From: Bradyrhizobium sp. STM 3843
GTDB taxonomy: Bacteria > Pseudomonadota > Alphaproteobacteria > Rhizobiales > Xanthobacteraceae
Assembly: GCF_000239815.1 (NCBI RefSeq)
Contig: NZ_CAFK01000064.1
Coordinates: 1-35,980, forward strand
Direction: 5' to 3'
DNA length: 35,980 nucleotides
A program made the translations under genes and the position numbers. The notes below the pieces were generated by a model that saw only the letters and a list, made by a program, of their open reading frames with translations, was not told the DNA's origin and searched no databases. This document shows, piece after piece, positions 7,978 through 16,503 of this stretch. The stretch's first letter is position 1. The number at the start of each line of letters is the position of its first letter.

Positions 7978-9442
7978 GCAGGAAGGCATCGGCGCCGGCC
8001 GCCCGTGCCGCAGCCTCGTCCTCGCCGCGACCCGATACGCCGATGATCGGGATCCTGCCCGCAGGCGCGGCGAGCTTGCGGATGCGCGCGATCGCCTCGA
8101 CACCGTTGATGCCGGGCAGCACCATGTCCATCAGCACCGCGTCCAGGCCGCCCTTCTCGACCCGTTCCGACGCAGCCTCGCCACGGCCGATGAATTCGGC
8201 CTGATGGCCGAGCTCGTTCAGGATCGTATTCAGCACGACCCGGCCGAACGGATTGTCCTCGACCCCGAGCACCCGCAACGGTCGTGCAGATGCGAGCGAG
8301 GGGCCGTCCGCCATACCGTCGACATTCGTTTCCGGCACGGCAGCAATGGTCAGCATGACCGTCAATGTGAATGTCGTGCCACCCTTCGGGCGCGGCGCCA
8401 CTGAGACGTCGCCGCCCATCGCGCGGGCCAGTTGCCGAACTGAGGAGAGCCCGAGGCCGGCTCCCCCGAAACGTGATGCGATCGAGACATTGGCCTGCGT
8501 GAACGGGCGGAACAGGCGCTTGACCTCCTGCAAGCTCAGACCGATGCCGCTGTCGGACACCTCGAAGGCGACAGCGACCGTGTCATGTTCCGCCGCCCTG
8601 CGCTTGGCACGTCCCGGGCGACCTGCCATGGCGACCTTGAGCGCGACGCCGCCCTGCTCGGTGAATTTCACGGCGTTATCGATCAGATTTTCCAGCGCGG
8701 CGCGCAGCCGAACGGGGTCACCGACCACCAGCGTCGGCAATTCGTCGGAGAGATCGACCTTGGCTGCCAATCCTTTGGCCGCCGCGCGGCCGGCCAAGGA
8801 ATCGCCGGCGGCGCGGGCGAGAACGCGCAGATCGAACAGATCCGCACGCGGTGCTGCACCGGTGGTCTCGTGCTTGGCGGCATCGACGAACAAGGTCGCG
8901 AGGCTGGAGAGATGCTCGGCGCCGGCCTTGATCGTCTCGACCCAGCGGCGCTCGCGTTCGCCGAGCTCGGAGGTCGCCAGCAGATCGCTGATCGCCAGGA
9001 TGCCGGTCAAGGGCGTGCGGACCTCATGGGCGAACACCGCCAGCGCCGCTTCGACCACGCCGCGCGACGACGGCGTTGGCACACCTGCTTCGCGCGATGG
9101 TTGTGGCATCGCGCGCGCTGACGTCACCTGGGGGGAGCGCTTCTTGAGCAGCCTCGTCTTGGGTGAGCTCGTCTTGGGTGTGCTAGTCTTGAGTGAGCTC
9201 GCCTTGAGTGAACCCGGCTTAAGTGAAGCCCTTTTGGGCGAATTCGTTTTCCGCGAAATTGTGGTCGAATTCGCGGTCCGGGAATTCGTAGTCTGGGAAT
9301 TCGTCTTGGCGGACAGCCTGCCCAAAGACATCTTGCCCAAATTCGATTTAGGCAAGCCCGAGGCCGGCTGTCCGGGCTTGCTGCCCGGCTTGGCCGATCG
9401 GGCTTGGCGCCCCCCACCCCGCTTCCGAACGCGTCTCATCAT
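7904..9442 (-). CDS. Soluble hybrid sensor histidine kinase
   Basis: A 512-residue cytoplasmic hybrid kinase without transmembrane helices or a recognisable sensor domain. Residues 1-110 are basic, Ser/Lys/Thr-rich low complexity with a 5-residue repeat. The HisKA phosphoacceptor is in FAHEVRTPL (His139). The ATPase has the N box NLIDNAVKF, G1 DSGIGLS, F box FRPFTQ and G2 GGAGLGL. A C-terminal receiver starts near 389 with the acidic pair Glu395/Asp396, phosphoacceptor Asp439 (VLMDMVLPG) and Lys490. There is no output domain, so signalling must continue to a separate phosphotransferase or regulator not found here. The stop lies inside the 3' end of the convergent YihY gene. Confidence 0.92.
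   Translation of the reverse strand: MMRRVRKRGGGRQARSAKPGSKPGQPASGLPKSNLGKMSLGRLSAKTNSQTTNSRTANSTTISRKTNSPKRASLKPGSLKASSLKTSTPKTSSPKTRLLKKRSPQVTSARAMPQPSREAGVPTPSSRGVVEAALAVFAHEVRTPLTGILAISDLLATSELGERERRWVETIKAGAEHLSSLATLFVDAAKHETTGAAPRADLFDLRVLARAAGDSLAGRAAAKGLAAKVDLSDELPTLVVGDPVRLRAALENLIDNAVKFTEQGGVALKVAMAGRPGRAKRRAAEHDTVAVAFEVSDSGIGLSLQEVKRLFRPFTQANVSIASRFGGAGLGLSSVRQLARAMGGDVSVAPRPKGGTTFTLTVMLTIAAVPETNVDGMADGPSLASARPLRVLGVEDNPFGRVVLNTILNELGHQAEFIGRGEAASERVEKGGLDAVLMDMVLPGINGVEAIARIRKLAAPAGRIPIIGVSGRGEDEAAARAAGADAFLLKPVSPRALATALLEATYRAAAAT
9153..9302. repeat. Degenerate 15-bp coding repeat in kinase N-terminus
   Basis: About ten in-frame 15-bp units. The right-hand copies in the protein, such as CTCGTCTTGGGTGAG at 9153-9167 and 9168-9182, are nearly identical; the later ones (9258-9302) drift to units ending GAATTC. 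They encode pentads such as SSLKT, STPKT, SSPKT and TNSRT over residues 47-97. The graded divergence suggests growth by unequal exchange or slippage. Confidence 0.8.
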
Positions 9443-9625
9443 GGCCCTTCTGACATGAACTCCGGCAACGAAGGGGCACCTGCATGGTCATGTCGTCGTG
9501 TGCCGCTTTCGGTTGAAGCTCCTGATTAACCCGCGCCTGTCCCCAGCATGGCACGGCTGGCCCCCGGGTGTCACGATGACGTTTGGGTTGTCCCCGCCGG
9601 AAACGATCGGACAACAATCCGAAAT

Positions 9626-10495
9626 TTACAGCAGGCCGACCTTACGCCGGATGTCAGACGGCGACGCGCCCTCCGCACGCAGCGCCCGTAATCCGACGGA
9701 CTGACTGGACTTCGAGAGCTTCATCCCACCGGCGTCGCGAATCAGCCGGTGGTGCCGATAGCGCGGCGCAGGCATACCAAGCAGGCTCTGCAGCAGGCGG
9801 TGGACGGCGGTAGCGTAGAACAGGTCTTGGCCGCGCACGATATCGGTCACACCTTGGAGCGCGTCGTCGACGACGACCGACAGATGATAGCTGGTCGGGG
9901 TCTCCTTGCGCGCCAGGATCACGTCGCCCCAGGCATCGGGCTGGGCGGCGATCACGCCGGTCTCTCCCTCCGGGCCCTCGCCCTGCTCCGTCCAGGTGAG
10001 CCGGCCGGCCTGGGCGATCGCGGCGGCCATATCCAATCGCAGTGCATAGGGCAGCCCCCGCCGCATGCGCTCAGTCCGCGCGGCAGCCGAAAGCTGCTTC
10101 GCCGTTCCCGGATACAGGGGGGCGCCGTCGGGGTCGCGCGGCCACGGCGCCTCCGCCTGACGCTCACGAACCAGCCGCGCGATCTCGGCGCGGCTCTCGA
10201 AGCTTGGATAGACCAGCCCTTGCGCGGTCAGCCGCTCCAGCGCCGCCCGGTAGTCACTTAGATGCTGCGACTGGCGGCGCACCGGCTGTTCCCACGCGAT
10301 GCCGAGCCAGGCGAGATCCTCATAGATCGCCTGCTCGAATTCCGGCCTGCAGCGGGTCGGATCGATGTCCTCGATCCGCAGCAGGAAACGCCCGCCACAT
10401 CCCTGGGCTAGGTCAAAATTGAGCAGCGCCGAATAGGCGTGACCGAGATGCAGATAACCGTTCGGACTCGGCGCAAATCGGAAAACGGGTGGCAT
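9626..10495 (-). CDS. gluQ: tRNA glutamyl-Q(34) synthetase GluQRS
   Basis: A 289-residue paralogue of the catalytic half of glutamyl-tRNA synthetase. Without an anticodon-binding domain, it attaches glutamate to queuosine at position 34 of tRNA-Asp. Class I motifs are present: HLGH (16-19) after FAPSPNGYL, and KLSKS near the C-terminus. The lack of the anticodon-binding half and the total length fit GluQRS. In the known E. coli zinc site (two Cys in CxC, a Tyr and a Cys), this protein has Ser98/Glu100 and Ala132, keeping only the Tyr, so zinc is probably not bound. The start is the ATG at 10495, within 20 nt of a palindromic repeat that fills the divergent promoter region. Confidence 0.95.
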   Translation of the reverse strand: MPPVFRFAPSPNGYLHLGHAYSALLNFDLAQGCGGRFLLRIEDIDPTRCRPEFEQAIYEDLAWLGIAWEQPVRRQSQHLSDYRAALERLTAQGLVYPSFESRAEIARLVRERQAEAPWPRDPDGAPLYPGTAKQLSAAARTERMRRGLPYALRLDMAAAIAQAGRLTWTEQGEGPEGETGVIAAQPDAWGDVILARKETPTSYHLSVVVDDALQGVTDIVRGQDLFYATAVHRLLQSLLGMPAPRYRHHRLIRDAGGMKLSKSSQSVGLRALRAEGASPSDIRRKVGLL

Positions 10496-10509
10496 ATGAT
10501 CGCATCATT

Positions 10510-10582
10510 GCCGGACTTGATCCGGCCATCCATCCTGCGGAAGCTTGTATCCATATGAGATGGATGCGCGGGTCAAGCCCGC
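10510..10582. repeat. Palindromic repeat in gluQ/glycosylase divergent promoter
   Basis: Three nested or adjacent stems are visible: GCCGG/CCGGC (10510-10514 and 10522-10526), CATCCATC/GATGGATG (10527-10534 and 10559-10566) and GCGGG/CCCGC (10568-10572 and 10578-10582). Sequences of this form (CATTGCCGGACTTGATCCGG... CGCGGGTCAAGCCCGC) are dispersed intergenic repeats in this bacterial group. It occupies nearly all of the 113 bp between the two divergent start codons, so promoters for both genes must lie in or overlap it. Confidence 0.75.
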
Positions 10583-10608
10583 ACATGACGATCGGGAGGC
10601 CTGCCCAC

Positions 10609-11355
10609 ATGACCCAGCACCTCGACAGCCAGGCCACCCTCGACGAGTCCATCCTTGCGTTGGTGAAGCAAGACCGGCGGCTTCACCCGATCCTCGAGGC
10701 CGCCGGCATGCCGAGCCTGCGCCGCCGCGAGCCGGGCTTTGTCGGGCTTGCGCATATCGTCTGCGGCCAGCAGCTCTCCACCGCGAGCGCCGCCGCGATC
10801 TGGGGCCGCCTCTCCGCGGCATTCGACCCGTTCGACGCCGATGCGATCAGGCGCGCCCGCGCCGACCGTTTGGGCAGGCTTGGCCTTTCGGCGGCAAAGA
10901 TCAAGACGCTGAAACATATCGCGCGCGAACTATCAGCCGAGCGGCTGAACCTCGACGTGCTCGCCAACGAAGATGCCGACGCCGCGCACCACACGCTTAC
11001 CGCATTGCCCGGCATCGGGCCGTGGACTGCGGACGTGTACCTGCTGTTCTGCCTCGGCCATGGCGATGCGTGGCCCGCAGGTGATCTTGCCGTGCAGGAG
11101 GCGATCAGGATCGGGCTCGGCTTGAGCAAACGCCCCACTGCGAAGGAGATGATGCCGATCGCGGAAATCTGGCGTCCGCTGCGCGGCGCCGCGGCGCATC
11201 TGTGGTGGAGCTATTATCGTGCGATCAAGAAGCGCGAAGGCGTGCTCGGCGCGGAGAAAAACGCTGACGAAGCGAACAGCGTTTCAAACAAAGTTGCGGT
11301 TGCAAAACGGTCATCGTCGTCGAAGACAATCACAGGAGCGAAGGCAGCAAAGTAG
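10609..11355 (+). CDS. DNA-3-methyladenine glycosylase (AlkA-like)
   Basis: A 248-residue HhH-GPD superfamily base-excision glycosylase expected to remove alkylated bases such as 3-methyladenine. CGQQLSTASAAAIWGRL begins the conserved domain. The helix-hairpin-helix is LPGIGPWTADVY (133-144), and the catalytic aspartate is Asp159 in PAGDLAVQEA. The C-terminus ends in a Lys/Ser/Ala-rich tail. It lacks the N-terminal domain of E. coli AlkA, like the shorter AlkA/MAG-type enzymes. The ATG at 10609 has GGGAGG 9 nt upstream; in-frame upstream sequence belongs to the repeat. The DUF2855 gene starts 16 nt beyond its stop, so the two are probably co-transcribed. Confidence 0.92.
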   Translation: MTQHLDSQATLDESILALVKQDRRLHPILEAAGMPSLRRREPGFVGLAHIVCGQQLSTASAAAIWGRLSAAFDPFDADAIRRARADRLGRLGLSAAKIKTLKHIARELSAERLNLDVLANEDADAAHHTLTALPGIGPWTADVYLLFCLGHGDAWPAGDLAVQEAIRIGLGLSKRPTAKEMMPIAEIWRPLRGAAAHLWWSYYRAIKKREGVLGAEKNADEANSVSNKVAVAKRSSSSKTITGAKAAK

Positions 11356-11371
11356 TCGTGGAGGTCACGCC

Positions 11372-12457
11372 ATGAGAGCGATCGATTTCGTCGTCAGACG
11401 CAATGACCTCCAGCAGTGCAAGACGGTCGAGACGGAATTGCCCGACGCGCTGCCGTCCGACGCGTTGCTGGTGAGGGTCGCGCGCTTTGCCTTCACCGCG
11501 AACAACATCACCTATGCGCTGCTCGGCGATCAGCTGAAATACTGGCAATTGTTTCCGGCACCGGCTGGCTTCGGCAATATTCCGGTGTGGGGCTTCGGCG
11601 AGGTGATCGCCTCGGCCCATCCGGCCGTCAGCGAAGGCGAGCGCCTGTTCGGCTATTTCCCGATGGCGACCCATCTCATCATCGAGGCGGAGAGCGTCAG
11701 CAAGCGCGGCCTGCGCGATGCGGCGCCGCATCGGCAAGGCGTGGCGCCGGTCTACAACGCCTATGCGCGCGTGAGCGATGATCCCGCTTTCGCCGGGCGC
11801 CAGGGCGACCACCAGGCCTTGCTGCGGCCGCTGTTCATGCTGTCGTTCCTGGTCGACGACTATCTCGCCGAGCACTCCTTCTTCGGCGCAGATGCCGTGA
11901 TCCTCTCCTCGGCCTCCAGCAAGACCGCTTTCGGCCTGGCGCACCTGCTGCATAGCCAGCGGCCGAACATCCGCGTCGTCGGCCTGACCTCGGCTGCGAA
12001 TGCGGGCTTCGTCCAGTCGCTCGGCTGCTATCATGAGGTCGTCGCCTACGACGAAGTGGAACGGCTCGATGCATCGGCGCTGGTCGCGATCGTCGACATG
12101 GCCGGCAATGCCGGCTTGCGGGCCCGGCTGCATCGGCACTTCGGCGGCAACGTCAGATATTCCGGCCGCGTCGGCCTGACCCATCAGGACGGGGACGACG
12201 ATGCGGCCGATCTGCCCGGCGCCAAACCGTCCTGGTTCTTCGCGCCTGACCAGATCCGGAAACGGGCCAAGGATTGGGGCCCGGGCGGTATCGAGAGCCG
12301 GCTCGGCGCCGTCTGGCAGAGCTTCGCGGCGAGGCTCGATCAGTGGCTGACCGTGATCCATAGAAGCGGACCGGCCGCGGTGCAGCAGATTTACCTCGAC
12401 ACGCTCGGCGGGCGGGTTCCACCGGACCAGGGATACATGCTGACCATGGCGGAGTAG
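11372..12457 (+). CDS. DUF2855 family protein
   Basis: A 361-residue cytoplasmic protein of a family without assigned function. Features such as FTANNITYALLGDQLKYWQLF, IPVWGFGEV and GERLFGYFPMATHL are typical. The layout recalls medium-chain dehydrogenase/quinone reductase folds: an N-terminal GroES-like portion, then a nucleotide-binding-like region (AVILSSASSKTAFGLAHLL around residues 175-195, and VVGLTSAANAGFVQSLGCY). An oxidoreductase role is therefore possible but inferred; the usual GxGxxG is replaced by SSASSKTA. GGAGG lies 7 nt before the ATG. It follows the DNA glycosylase gene by 16 nt. Confidence 0.88.
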   Translation: MRAIDFVVRRNDLQQCKTVETELPDALPSDALLVRVARFAFTANNITYALLGDQLKYWQLFPAPAGFGNIPVWGFGEVIASAHPAVSEGERLFGYFPMATHLIIEAESVSKRGLRDAAPHRQGVAPVYNAYARVSDDPAFAGRQGDHQALLRPLFMLSFLVDDYLAEHSFFGADAVILSSASSKTAFGLAHLLHSQRPNIRVVGLTSAANAGFVQSLGCYHEVVAYDEVERLDASALVAIVDMAGNAGLRARLHRHFGGNVRYSGRVGLTHQDGDDDAADLPGAKPSWFFAPDQIRKRAKDWGPGGIESRLGAVWQSFAARLDQWLTVIHRSGPAAVQQIYLDTLGGRVPPDQGYMLTMAE

Positions 12458-12704
12458 CGCCCCGCCACGGGCGCGAACCGGGCAGCGAATCAGCCGCAGG
12501 CGTTCTCGCAAAGGTGATCGCCGATGTTGCGAGCGAGTTGCAGAAGGCCGGCCTAAACACTGCGATTGCCATGCTTCTGACGCGCTTTCGGCCCAGTCTG
12601 GAAGACGGGATAAGCTGTTCTCGGGGCTTCACAATCCCGTCACGCTGCATGTAGTATGTCAGCGCATGCTGCTTTCGCAGCCGAATGGAGGCCAGGAGCG
12701 TTAC

Positions 12705-13262
12705 TTGAACGCACATGTCTCACAAGGCGGTTGGCCGGTGTTGGTGCTGAACGCGGACTTCCGGCCGCTGAGTTATTATCCGCTATCGCTTTGGTCCTGG
12801 CAGGACGCGATCAAAGCGGTGTTCCTCGATCGTGTGAACATCGTCGAATATTACGACCGGGCGATCCGAAGTCCGTCCTTCGAGATCCGATTGCCCAGCG
12901 TGGTCTCGCTGAAATCCTTCGTCAAACCGACCACGCATCCTGCCTTTACCCGTTTCAATGTTTTCCTGCGCGACCGCTTCGCCTGCCAATATTGCCTCTC
13001 CGGCGACGACCTGACCTTCGATCACATCATCCCGCGCAGCAAGGGTGGCCAGACCACCTGGGAAAACGTCGTCGCCGCCTGCTCGCCCTGCAATCTGCGG
13101 AAGGGCAACATGACGCCGCAGCAGGCCAAGATGTTTCCGAGGCAGACGCCCTACGCGCCGACCGTGCACCAGCTTCACCGCAACGGCCGCCTGTTTCCGC
13201 CGAACTACCTGCACGAAAGCTGGCTCGACTATCTCTATTGGGACACCGAGCTCGATCCGTAG
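12705..13262 (+). CDS. HNH endonuclease
   Basis: A 185-residue HNH-fold protein. Two zinc knuckles CQYC (94-97) and CSPC (126-129) frame the DH pair (Asp106/His107, TFDHIIPRSKGG) and Asn121 of WENVVAAC, giving the beta-beta-alpha metal centre. It is widely conserved as a single chromosomal gene in alphaproteobacteria; the biological target is not known. TTG at 12705 (read MNAHVSQGG) is preferred: it has AGGAG 6 nt upstream and matches the recalled start of homologues. An ATG at 12666 would add 13 residues without a clear ribosome-binding site. It converges on the antiporter operon across 180 bp with no clear terminator. Confidence 0.92.
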   Translation: MNAHVSQGGWPVLVLNADFRPLSYYPLSLWSWQDAIKAVFLDRVNIVEYYDRAIRSPSFEIRLPSVVSLKSFVKPTTHPAFTRFNVFLRDRFACQYCLSGDDLTFDHIIPRSKGGQTTWENVVAACSPCNLRKGNMTPQQAKMFPRQTPYAPTVHQLHRNGRLFPPNYLHESWLDYLYWDTELDP

Positions 13263-13442
13263 GCCGCGGCGGGGCCCTGCCAGGTCTTTGATGACATCCA
13301 CCAGTCTGTCCGAGACCACGACTGCTGACTTCCGACCCAGGGCTGGTTCAACGAGCGACCGCGGCGAAAGCAGTACCGTCGTAACATCCTCGGAGCCTCT
13401 CAAACTCCGGATGAATATTCGTCCATTGTTCCAGATCGCGTT

Positions 13443-15221
13443 TCAGTGCGCTCCGAGCATCGATACGCCGAACAGCGCCGCCAGAGTGAGGACGGAAATG
13501 CACGCGATGGGCCACTGACGGAGAAACTTGTCGCCCGCCTCAACGATAGCGCTCGATGCAAGGCTTCCGCGACGGACCGAGCTGATCACCGGCATGAGTT
13601 CGTTCCAGCCCGATCGACGCCAGCTCGGGAGCTTCGAAGGCGCCAGCAAGATCGCCACCCCTGTACCCCCCAGGAGAGGAAGGAGCATTTTAAAAAGCGC
13701 TCCAATGCCAAACTTGTCCGACGGGACGCCGTTCGGAATCGATAGATAGGCCTCCCAAGGTACGAGGCCCAGCATCAGCGAGCATAGCGCCAGCGCCAGC
13801 GTGGCCAGCTCTCGAATACGCGGTGCCGAGCTGTCCGGAGTAATCGGCTCCTTCGCGGCCGTCAGTGCATGTGCGAGCACGAGCACAACATATGCGCCTG
13901 TGAAAACTCCGCCCGCCTGAAGCACGACAGCCCACCACCACTGCTCTTTTTCGGCTGCCGCCTGAAGGAGCAGCTCCTTCGCGAGATAGGCGCCGCCCGG
14001 CGGCAGGCCCATCAGCGCAAGCCCACTCAAAGCGAACGCAAGTACGCTGATCGGCAATATGCGGCCGACACCGCCCAACCCCAGGATTCGATCCTGCCCC
14101 AGCGTCGCATAGATCGACCCGGCCGCCAGGAACATTGCGGCCTTCGCGGTGGCATGAGAGATCGCCTGCAACAGACCCCCCGCCAGGGCGCCACTGCTCT
14201 CAAGCCGTCCGGAAGCACCGAACGCCAGCGGAAACATCAAGAAGAGATATCCGATCTGGGCGAGTGTCGAATATGCAATTAGGAGCTTCAGTCGCTCCTG
14301 GCGAAGAGCGACAACGCTACCGAGTACGATTGCCACGCCGCCAAGTCCGGCGAGCAATTGCGTAGCAATGAACCCGGGCAGTCCAGGCATCACGTTGAAC
14401 CAGAGCCGTACAATGATGAAGAAAGAGCCCTTGACGACCAGTCCGGATAGAATTGCACTAGCCGCCGCCGGTGCGCCAGCATGGGCGGGCGGCAGCCAAA
14501 GGTGCAACGGGACCAGTGCGGTCTTGGCAAGAAGACCGGTTGTCATCAATGCCGCTGCGACGACAGCGGCAGGTTGTGTGTCGATACGACGCCCCAGCAG
14601 CACGATGTCGAGTGTGCCGTATAGGCCGTAGAGGAGTGTCGTTCCCAGCAAGTAGAGAACGGAACCAAGCAGGGCAAAGAGCAGATACCGTATCGCGGCG
14701 CGCAGCGTCTCCCCGCGGCCATCCAGGCAAACCAACGGTACCGCGGCGAATGTCAGCAACTCCAATGCGACATAGAGGGTGAAGAGGTCACCGCCGAGAA
14801 AGATCGTGTTTAGCGCTCCCCAGATCGCCAGCAGCAGGATCCAGAACGTGAATGAAACACGGGTCTCGGTTATCGAGAAATCAGCGGCGGCGAACGCGGC
14901 GACCGCACAGATCACGACCGCGGTCGCAGCGAGCATCACCGCCGACAATCCATCCGCGCGCAGCGCTATTCCTAGCGGGGGCGGCCAAGCACCTAACACG
15001 TAGACGACAGGGCCGTTGCCTTGCGGCAGCGCGACGACAATCGCCGCGGCGATCGCCAAGCCGAACGGGACAATCGCACATGCGACCAGCCTCTCGTACT
15101 GGTCGCCCAGAATGAAGGCCAGCAAAACGCCTGTGACAGGGACGACGATGGACAGCACCAGCAGGAAGCCGCCCGTGCTTGTCATCGCGTCCAGCGCAGG
15201 GGCGGCGGCGGCTGGCAGCAT
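13443..15221 (-). CDS. mnhD: Mrp/Mbh-type antiporter subunit D (MnhD/MbhH-like)
   Basis: A 592-residue polytopic protein of the NuoL/M/N-MrpD antiporter-like family, with about 14 or more transmembrane helices. Expected proton-path residues are present: Glu154 in YVALELLTF (TM5), Lys233 in LLAKTALVPLHLWLPPAHA (TM7), and Lys264 in VVKGSFF. It is longer than ordinary MrpD (about 500 residues) because of a C-terminal extension with one more hydrophobic helix (about 560-590). It is the last gene of the operon, its ATG overlapping the mnhC stop by one base (TAATG). It is the only large antiporter-like subunit in the operon. Confidence 0.9.
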   Translation of the reverse strand: MLPAAAAPALDAMTSTGGFLLVLSIVVPVTGVLLAFILGDQYERLVACAIVPFGLAIAAAIVVALPQGNGPVVYVLGAWPPPLGIALRADGLSAVMLAATAVVICAVAAFAAADFSITETRVSFTFWILLLAIWGALNTIFLGGDLFTLYVALELLTFAAVPLVCLDGRGETLRAAIRYLLFALLGSVLYLLGTTLLYGLYGTLDIVLLGRRIDTQPAAVVAAALMTTGLLAKTALVPLHLWLPPAHAGAPAAASAILSGLVVKGSFFIIVRLWFNVMPGLPGFIATQLLAGLGGVAIVLGSVVALRQERLKLLIAYSTLAQIGYLFLMFPLAFGASGRLESSGALAGGLLQAISHATAKAAMFLAAGSIYATLGQDRILGLGGVGRILPISVLAFALSGLALMGLPPGGAYLAKELLLQAAAEKEQWWWAVVLQAGGVFTGAYVVLVLAHALTAAKEPITPDSSAPRIRELATLALALCSLMLGLVPWEAYLSIPNGVPSDKFGIGALFKMLLPLLGGTGVAILLAPSKLPSWRRSGWNELMPVISSVRRGSLASSAIVEAGDKFLRQWPIACISVLTLAALFGVSMLGAH

Positions 15222-15565
15222 TAGTCACCGGATGGATCAGAGCAGGCGCTCGGCCGCACGTCGCTGCACAGTGTTGTCGTGCCGGTTTTCTGAAATAGCC
15301 GGAGCAAGAGCGCGATGGCCAAGGCCGTCGCGGCGAACGCGACGACGACACCGGTGATCACCAGCGCCTGCGGCACCGGATCGTTGCCGATCCCTGCTGC
15401 GGCACCCCGCCGTCCGACCACGCCGAACAGGAGAAATACGCCACTGCCCAACACATTGAAGGCAATGATCTTTCGAAGTGGCTGCGGATTCGTGATCAGG
15501 CCATAAAGCCCAAGTCCGACGGCGACGGCGGCACACAATCCGAACACTGTTGCGCCGCTCGTCAC
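15221..15565 (-). CDS. mnhC: Mrp-type antiporter subunit C (MnhC, NuoK-like)
   Basis: A 114-residue membrane protein with three predicted helices. The motif DPVPQALVITGVVVAFAATAL (from residue 62; here split as DPVPQALVITG then VVVAFAATAL) is diagnostic for MrpC/MbhG, the homologue of NuoK of complex I. Residues 38-50 (NVLGSGVFLLF) match its second helix, with Asn where NuoK has its buried Glu. The hydrophilic C-terminal 20 residues contain two Cys. The start is GTG at 15565, overlapping the preceding stop as GTGA. Confidence 0.88.
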   Translation of the reverse strand: MTSGATVFGLCAAVAVGLGLYGLITNPQPLRKIIAFNVLGSGVFLLFGVVGRRGAAAGIGNDPVPQALVITGVVVAFAATALAIALLLRLFQKTGTTTLCSDVRPSACSDPSGD

Positions 15566-16503
15566 TTTACACTCCGTTCCGGTGCGCCGGCGAGCAGCAA
15601 ACCAAGGGTCGCCGCGATCGTCAGGATCATCGCAACCTCGATGCCGAGGATCAGTGGCTTGGCGTACGCCGCGGGATAAGCAAGGAATGCGCTGCCAAAC
15701 CAAAGTCCTCCGAGGCCGACGGCGAGAAACAGGCCAGGGCCGGCGATCAGGATGCACCGAAGCCATCGACGGCTGGTGGCTGGGGTGTCGGCTAGGCCGG
15801 CCATGATAGCAAGCAGCCACATGGACGCGAGAATCGCGCCGCCCTGAAAGGCTCCGCCGGGGTGATCGGCTCCAGTCCAAAAGACGTAGATTCCTACGAC
15901 AATTCCGACGGGCGGCAGCAAGCGCGCGAGAAAAGCCAGAACGCCATTTGGATCTGCCCGGTGGCACGGTCCAGGACGGCCGCCCCAGGCAGTATCGGGT
16001 GCAAGCGACCAGACGCCGATGATGGCCAGCAACAGCACGACTTTCTCAAGCATGGTATCCATTGCGCGGAACGCCATAAGCACGTTGGTGACGGGATTGG
16101 CCAGACTCGTCGCCCACGCATTTGCAACAATTCTCGGGGCTAGCGTTGGTGCATGTTCGGGCAGGAGCCAAACGGCGCCAGCCAGCGCCGCGGCGATCAA
16201 TACAGACAATACAGCCGCGCACGCTCGCGTCAGGTTGCCTGGCGCTTCAGCCGCCGTCGTTTCGGAGTCACGCAATCGCGCCGCCGCACCTAGCAACAAT
16301 ACGCCGCCGAGTCCTCCGCTGATCGCGGCCTCGGTCAGCGCAACGTCCACAGCGTCAAGGCGCACCCAGATCAGTGCCACCAGCAATCCGTAAGCGACGA
16401 AACCGACCGCTGCCGAGTAGGTTTTGCGAACCGCTGTTGTCCAGAAGCCGAACCCGAGGACCACGGTAGCAAGCACGACCTCGAAAACAGTTGCGATGCT
16501 CAT
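15562..16503 (-). CDS. MbhD-MbhE-MnhB fusion subunit
   Basis: A 313-residue membrane protein that reads as three Mrp/Mbh modules in order. Residues 1-80 match MbhD/DUF4040, with the helix end DAVDVALTEAAISGGLGG. About 90-170 match MbhE, with ANPVTNVLMAFRAMDTMLEK. About 190-313 match MrpB/MbhF, with the signature GADHPGGAFQGGAILA. In ordinary Mrp systems the first two modules form the C-terminal tail of MrpA and the third is the separate MrpB. Here that tail is detached from the NuoL-like head and joined to MrpB. The gene overlaps mnhG and mnhC by 4 nt on either side. Confidence 0.85.
   Translation of the reverse strand: MSIATVFEVVLATVVLGFGFWTTAVRKTYSAAVGFVAYGLLVALIWVRLDAVDVALTEAAISGGLGGVLLLGAAARLRDSETTAAEAPGNLTRACAAVLSVLIAAALAGAVWLLPEHAPTLAPRIVANAWATSLANPVTNVLMAFRAMDTMLEKVVLLLAIIGVWSLAPDTAWGGRPGPCHRADPNGVLAFLARLLPPVGIVVGIYVFWTGADHPGGAFQGGAILASMWLLAIMAGLADTPATSRRWLRCILIAGPGLFLAVGLGGLWFGSAFLAYPAAYAKPLILGIEVAMILTIAATLGLLLAGAPERSVK

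Noticed and set aside
9153..9302. CRISPR-like periodicity in the 9.1-9.3 kb region
   Set aside because: The period is 15 bp with no spacers, in frame with the kinase; it is a coding repeat.
11330..12511. A 393-codon open frame antisense to the DUF2855 gene
   Set aside because: Arg/Gln/His-rich translation without motifs; the plus-strand gene has a good ribosome-binding site and family features.
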